The position numbers and the translations under genes are program-made. Shown here one piece after another: positions 59,802-64,000 of a stretch of DNA of 64,000 nucleotides. The notes under the pieces are model-generated. The model was not told the DNA's origin and did no database searches. It saw nothing but the letters and a program-made list of their open reading frames with translations. The first letter of the stretch is position 1; each line of letters opens with the position of its first letter. Source of the stretch: Hofstenia miamia (Eukaryota > Xenacoelomorpha > Acoela); contig SCFE01000040.1 in NCBI GenBank assembly GCA_004352715.1, forward strand, positions 1,406,067-1,470,066, written 5' to 3'.

Positions 59802-61427
59802 ATGAACGATATAAATGTTTTTCAAGTGAATGTAGACAAAAATTGGAATGGATACAAAACTGAATTCAAAAAACTCTTTGAAAGAGATTACAATATTTTT
59901 CTAATTCAAGATCCTCCCAAAAATGGTTGTACTTTGGAAAATTATCGATCATTTTATAAGAAAAATAATCGTACTGCAATCCTTGTTCCAGAAAAATGGG
60001 GTAAGTGTGTGGAAGAAATATCAATACCAAGTTATGAAACAGGTGATCATGATGTTATTCATGAAGAAATTGAGGAAATTACAACTGATGAAGAAAAAGC
60101 TTCTCTGAAAAAAGAGAAAGAAAAGAAACCATTTTATATCAACGCAATCGAATTAACTCAGAAACAGTTCAAAATAGGCTTCATTAATGTATATTGTCTT
60201 CCGTCAATTACACTAGATGATCAAAAAAAATTGTTTCAAAAACTTCAGCAGCTTATAAATTCATTGGATCATGATTTTCTTATATGCGGTGATTTTAATT
60301 CGCATCATTCTGCATTCGGTGGATACAGATTTGATGACCGTGGAAGGAAATTGGCTGATTTTATTATTTCCAAAAATTTGTACATGCTTAATCTCCCAAT
60401 CGAAGGACCTACGTTTGTGGGGCCTATGGGTTCAAGCTACATTGATTTAAGTCTCATAAACCACAATAGCCCCCACAACATTACTTGGAAACTTAAGGGG
60501 AAAGACAACTGTTATCTGCGGCACAAATTAATACAAATAAGTATAACTTTTCAAATTAGAGATTCCATTGATTATCAACAAATGACCAGCTTCATTTATA
60601 GTATAAACTATGAGTGTATATATAAATACTGGTTAGAACAGTTTTATGATCAAATCATCGCTCAATTCACCAATGATAGGCTTCTTAGAAGGGAGACACA
60701 ATTTTCAGTAACTATGAATGAATTGAAAATTTGTTTAGAATTATGCTTAAATCAAAAGACTGTTGCAGGAGACGAAAAACGTTTGTTAGAATTTCTCAAT
60801 CAAACAAAGAGTAGTGAAATATTAAGAAAGCTTCTTTTGATTTTAAACATGTGCATTTCCAATAAACGTCTGCCCAACAATTTTAAGGTAAGCTTTGTAA
60901 ATATCGTTAAGAATTCAAACTTGAAAGAAAGCGAAAATCTTACTTTCATTGCTAACAACACATTGTCACCAGCCATCGGAAAGCTTTTTGAAATGCTTAT
61001 AATACGAAAATTTGAACTCGAAAAAATTGAGAGTCAATTTAATGAATTGGATACTTTTAAAAATGCACTTACCAAAAAAAGTCAAACTTTAAATGCTTCC
61101 TGGATATTAGGATTGGACTTGTCTTACTTAAAAGCGTCTTCAGTATTAAAATTTATAATAAACGATGATAATAATAGTAAGCCTAAATACCAATGGTGTT
61201 TATCCATTTTAAGAGACTATATGAAGGGGCGTAAGACATATTGGCAAAAATGTCCCTGGGTAGAAATAGAAATTCCTAGCGAATACCTGAATAATTCACT
61301 TTTTGAAAGTTTGGAATGGAAATATATATTAAGATATCTTACTGTAAAATTTGGTGCAGCATTTGCTTTTAAAAACTATGTTTCGATTATAGTAACAACT
61401 GAATCTAAAATCAATCACTTAACTTAA
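59802..61427 (+). CDS. LINE-derived protein: AP-endonuclease-like domain plus catalytically degenerate RT-like domain 1
   Basis: 541 codons, open from ATG 59802 (context AAAACATGA). Residues 1-230 resemble the AP endonuclease of R1/I-type LINEs: FQVNVDKNW (usual N), FLIQDPP where QEP is normal, CGDFNSHHSAFGGYRFDDRG (D, N and H kept) and SSYIDLSLIN. The closing SDH is replaced by an LRH-like stretch. A charged insertion (HEEIEEITTDEEKASLKKEK) lies near residue 90. Residues about 335-541 follow an RT: SNKRLPNNFKVSFVNIVK, IGKLFEMLIIRKFE, LGLDLSYLKASS, LRDYMKGRKTYW, and AAFAFKNYVSIIVTTES where AYADD is expected. The two catalytic aspartates there are gone. The RT continues after 61427 in another frame (RGWLRTKLFASSD, IDIVNLKDN). 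It may be a domesticated or parasitic LINE derivative, or a young pseudogene. Confidence 0.7.
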   Translation: MNDINVFQVNVDKNWNGYKTEFKKLFERDYNIFLIQDPPKNGCTLENYRSFYKKNNRTAILVPEKWGKCVEEISIPSYETGDHDVIHEEIEEITTDEEKASLKKEKEKKPFYINAIELTQKQFKIGFINVYCLPSITLDDQKKLFQKLQQLINSLDHDFLICGDFNSHHSAFGGYRFDDRGRKLADFIISKNLYMLNLPIEGPTFVGPMGSSYIDLSLINHNSPHNITWKLKGKDNCYLRHKLIQISITFQIRDSIDYQQMTSFIYSINYECIYKYWLEQFYDQIIAQFTNDRLLRRETQFSVTMNELKICLELCLNQKTVAGDEKRLLEFLNQTKSSEILRKLLLILNMCISNKRLPNNFKVSFVNIVKNSNLKESENLTFIANNTLSPAIGKLFEMLIIRKFELEKIESQFNELDTFKNALTKKSQTLNASWILGLDLSYLKASSVLKFIINDDNNSKPKYQWCLSILRDYMKGRKTYWQKCPWVEIEIPSEYLNNSLFESLEWKYILRYLTVKFGAAFAFKNYVSIIVTTESKINHLT

Positions 61428-62926
61428 AGCATATAATACAACACCTTCGCGGGTGGCTAAGAACCAAACTATTTGCTTCTTCAGATGCTACTATAGATAT
61501 TGTTAACCTCAAAGATAATGAGTATGGCATCATTAATGAAAATTTTAAAGGAAATGAGTTTTACAAAGTTTTTAATGAAAATGAAATCAATAGTTCAACG
61601 ACTTCGATTGACAAGTTCTTAATCAAGCAGTGTTTAAAACAAATTTCTAATGAAATTGAACATGAAGTCTCAAATGTTGATGAATTTTTTAGGAAAGAAT
61701 GTATAGCATGTTTGAAGAATACAAATACAAATAATCGCCACGAACTGGATGTAATTAGGGCTGAGGACGGATGTCGTTTATGGATGATGAAAATTTTACA
61801 AAGTTGTGTAGAAAAAGGAGTCTTTCCAGATATTCTAAAGAAAACTTTCATTCAATACACTGTACCTCAAACAAAATGCTATCATTCAATTGAGGATTTT
61901 GACACGGTACTTACGAGATCTGTATTTGGTTAGGTGTTGGAACAAATTCTTTCAAAAAAGATCCAATTAAAAAATTCAAATTTTCTTTATGAATCTGACG
62001 ATGCTATACTACAGATGATTCAAAGCGCAATACATCAGTTATGGAGAAATAACAAATCGACTTTAATGCTGAGTGTAGACTTATCATCTGCAATAAAAAA
62101 GATTTCTACGAAATCAATAATGAATCTGCTGAATTCCAGGACTACAGAGAATAACTTAGCTATTATGAAGAGTTTCCTTACAGATCGCCAATCTTTTTCG
62201 CAAAGATTTCCATATATAAAAACATCAGAAAATTCTTCATTTCCTAAAAGAAGTTGGCTCGGAAAAAAAATTGAGCAAACAATTCTAGATGATGTGTTAG
62301 AGCAAGTTAAAGGTTGCGATAAAGTGTTTGTGTTTGGATGTAATTTGGTTGTTCTTATAGGAAATGACAAGACCAAGGAATTCCATTTCTTAAAAACAAT
62401 GGCTGAAGAAGCAGCTGAAGCTGTATATTTTTGGTTAGAACTTCAAAACTTAAAAATTAATGACGTCATTGTTGAGTTTGTATGTTTATCTGAAAAGCCT
62501 AATTCAACTAAAATACCATATCTAAAGTTTTATGGTGAAACCCATAAATCTACAACTGTGAATGTTTGTGGATGCCTATTTGATGAGAGACTAAAGTTCC
62601 ATGAATATATATTTTCTCAATTTGACAAGATTAGAGCAAACCTTATTCAATTACGTCCAAGACATATAAGCAATGAAAACGAATATAACAACTCGTTGAA
62701 ACATCTTTTTCAGAAGCATGTTTTTATTGAAATTAGAAAATTTGCTAAAATCTTGAGAAAAGCATTAAAGTCAGCAATTGTGAAGAAGGCATTTTCAGGA
62801 TTGCTTGATGTCATAGAAGAAATGATCACGGCATTTCCCGATAAGTCAAAAGAGCATATTAATGAGAAAATAGCTATTTTAATGAAATACTTGCAATTAC
62901 AGAACGATATTGGCATAACCGCATAA
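61409..62926 (+). pseudogene. second catalytically degenerate RT-like domain, one TAG
   Basis: The frame is open from 61409 to a TAG at 61931-61933, then from 61934 to TAA 62924-62926 (330 codons). Apart from that stop it is one frame of about 505 codons. It starts with the end of RT-like domain 1 and a linker. A second full set of RT landmarks follows: CRLWMMKILQSCVEKGVFPD, VLEQILSKKIQ, TLMLSVDLSSAIKKIS, MKSFLTDRQSF, SFPKRSWLGKKIEQTILDDV (where GVPQGS is usual), DKVFVFGCNLVVLIGND (where YADD is usual) and the thumb-like VCGCLFDERLKFHEYIF. It overlaps the preceding frame by 19 bases at 61409-61427, which implies one frameshift between them. No ATG-led start is obvious before 61712. Lacking both YADD aspartates, it should not polymerise DNA. 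Confidence 0.65.
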
Positions 62927-64000
62927 ATACAGTCGTACTCAGACTAATTTTTTAGACTTACCTGTTAATTGTTTTCATTATTCATTGTGTGTTTAAAAAC
63001 CGGCTATATTATTAATAACTAAGTTTTTAGATATTAATTATTTCGAAATACAAATAGACTATAATTACAATTACATATATTATTTTTACATTCACGCACT
63101 TCTTTCTAATCAAAATTAACTTTAAGAAAGCGTTAAGGCGATAATAACAGTATTAGTTATGATTCATTACAAAAGTGTTCTTAATAACCATTAGAGGTCG
63201 AAGGTTATGAAATTCAGCATCGGTTCGGTGATAGCAAAAAACCGCAGTTTCGGATCACAGTTCGGTTTACCGTTTGTTAGGCATGCTTAACTGAAATGCA
63301 TGTAAAATCATCGTAAAATGAGTTTGATTGACAGTTGGTGTACGTGCGAAACGGGCAAACAATAACTGTGTGCCGACGTACGACTATAAGCTACAATTAT
63401 TGCCCAATGGTTAACGCTAGCTGTGGTAATGTGGTGATTTGCATCTATCGAAACAATTGATAGAGCGAGCTGCGTGCTAGTGTAGCATCATTCGAAGAAA
63501 GAAAACAAAACTATATCATTAATTTGTTTTGATTCTTAGAATATGCATTTAATAATTTTGGCAATTTGATTTAGGCAAGTATTAGTCGCCAAAATGGTTT
63601 TGACAAAATTAAGTGTAGACGAAAAGCCTGCACACAGTTCTGTATCACCACACGGTACACAGAAATTTATTGCGTGGGAAAACCAAAATTGAATTTAGGC
63701 GACTGGTACCTGTTTAACATTGCAAATCAGTAAATATGTTTTAATTAATTTTGTATATAAAGGAACTACGAGCTGTAAAGATGATGAACAATAAACTCGC
63801 TGTAGTTTCACTTTATTTTCATTGTGGTTTGATTCATTTTAATATGCAAAGCTAAACGGTTCCTGAGTGCAACAATTAGAGTGCTATTAGCGAAGGAGTG
63901 ACTCATGGGTATCGCGCTCGATTATTGCACTACAGTTAAGCTAGGTGTAAGTGTAGGGATTTTTCATCCGTTTAGCTTGCCACCGATTCCTGTCTTAACA
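62927..64000. other. right end: no gene recognised
   Basis: AT-rich near the ORF, then more balanced from 63180. Short CGGTTCGG / TTCGGTTTACCG words near 63222-63275 hint at an inverted-repeat element, but its ends could not be set. Confidence 0.35.

Noticed and set aside
61409-61427. Programmed -1 frameshift between the two LINE-derived frames
   Set aside because: The overlap has no canonical slippery heptamer in the right phase and no clear downstream structure; an indel is simpler.
63885-63960. tRNA-like or tRNA-derived SINE (TAGCGAAGGAGTG, CGCTCGAT words)
   Set aside because: No cloverleaf could be folded convincingly and no clear B box was seen.
1-64000. Reassignment of TAG to a sense codon
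   Set aside because: LINE and Gypsy debris has all three stops, and two single TAGs are too few. No independent sign of a changed code.
1-64000. CRISPR arrays, operons, bacterial promoters
   Set aside because: Spliced genes, LINEs, Gypsy and hAT elements show this is animal nuclear DNA; no spaced direct repeats of CRISPR type were seen.

Overview
The window is nuclear DNA from an animal: AT-rich, intron-containing and crowded with transposable elements. It is most likely an arthropod. A chelicerate would fit the intronless neprilysin-like gene, but the species cannot be fixed from the sequence alone. Two 1000-N gaps (18056-19055, 46510-47509) and two single-N joins (14568, 44696) mark it as a draft scaffold. 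Both single-N joins are followed by a near-identical copy of the sequence just before them, so those stretches are probably counted twice.

Only one conventional host gene looks complete: a plus-strand SLC22-type organic-ion transporter of 532 codons. Its nine exons run from 28493 to 55107, and every join keeps the reading frame across GT-AG introns. The introns are up to 13 kb long and hold a Ty3/Gypsy element in antisense orientation, several short hAT-like elements and LINE debris. A second near-gene is an intronless M13 (neprilysin-like) metallopeptidase at 6937-9090. It keeps its zinc ligands but has one in-frame TAG. About 5 kb further on, at 11040-13230, lies a decayed second copy of the same locus: the upstream flank and polyadenylation region survive but almost the whole gene is gone.

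Layout: 1-2480 LINE remnant (+). 4680-5140 zinc-finger-like ORF fragment. 5285-9230 peptidase locus. 9313-9802 foldback element. 11040-13230 decayed duplicate, with a 1.1-kb CACTA-like element inserted at 11118-12226. 13233-16750 LINE (-) with a piggyBac-type MITE. 19680-20110 a different LINE 3' end (+). 20146-21790 another LINE (-) tail with two nested hAT-like insertions. 22088-23310 Tc1-like transposase remnant (-). 23548-24720 broken gene of an uncharacterised protein family also found inside the CACTA-like element. 28493-55107 transporter. 58737-59317 Tc1/mariner-type element. 59802-62926 long LINE-derived reading frames.

Two regions stand out. The first is 59802-62926: an AP-endonuclease-like domain followed by what read as two successive reverse-transcriptase-like domains. 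Both have lost the catalytic YADD-type motif, yet the frames stay open for hundreds of codons. The second is the CACTA-like element. The segmental duplication supplies its pre-insertion site, which shows exact termini and a 3-bp target duplication and so ties an uncharacterised protein family to a mobile element.
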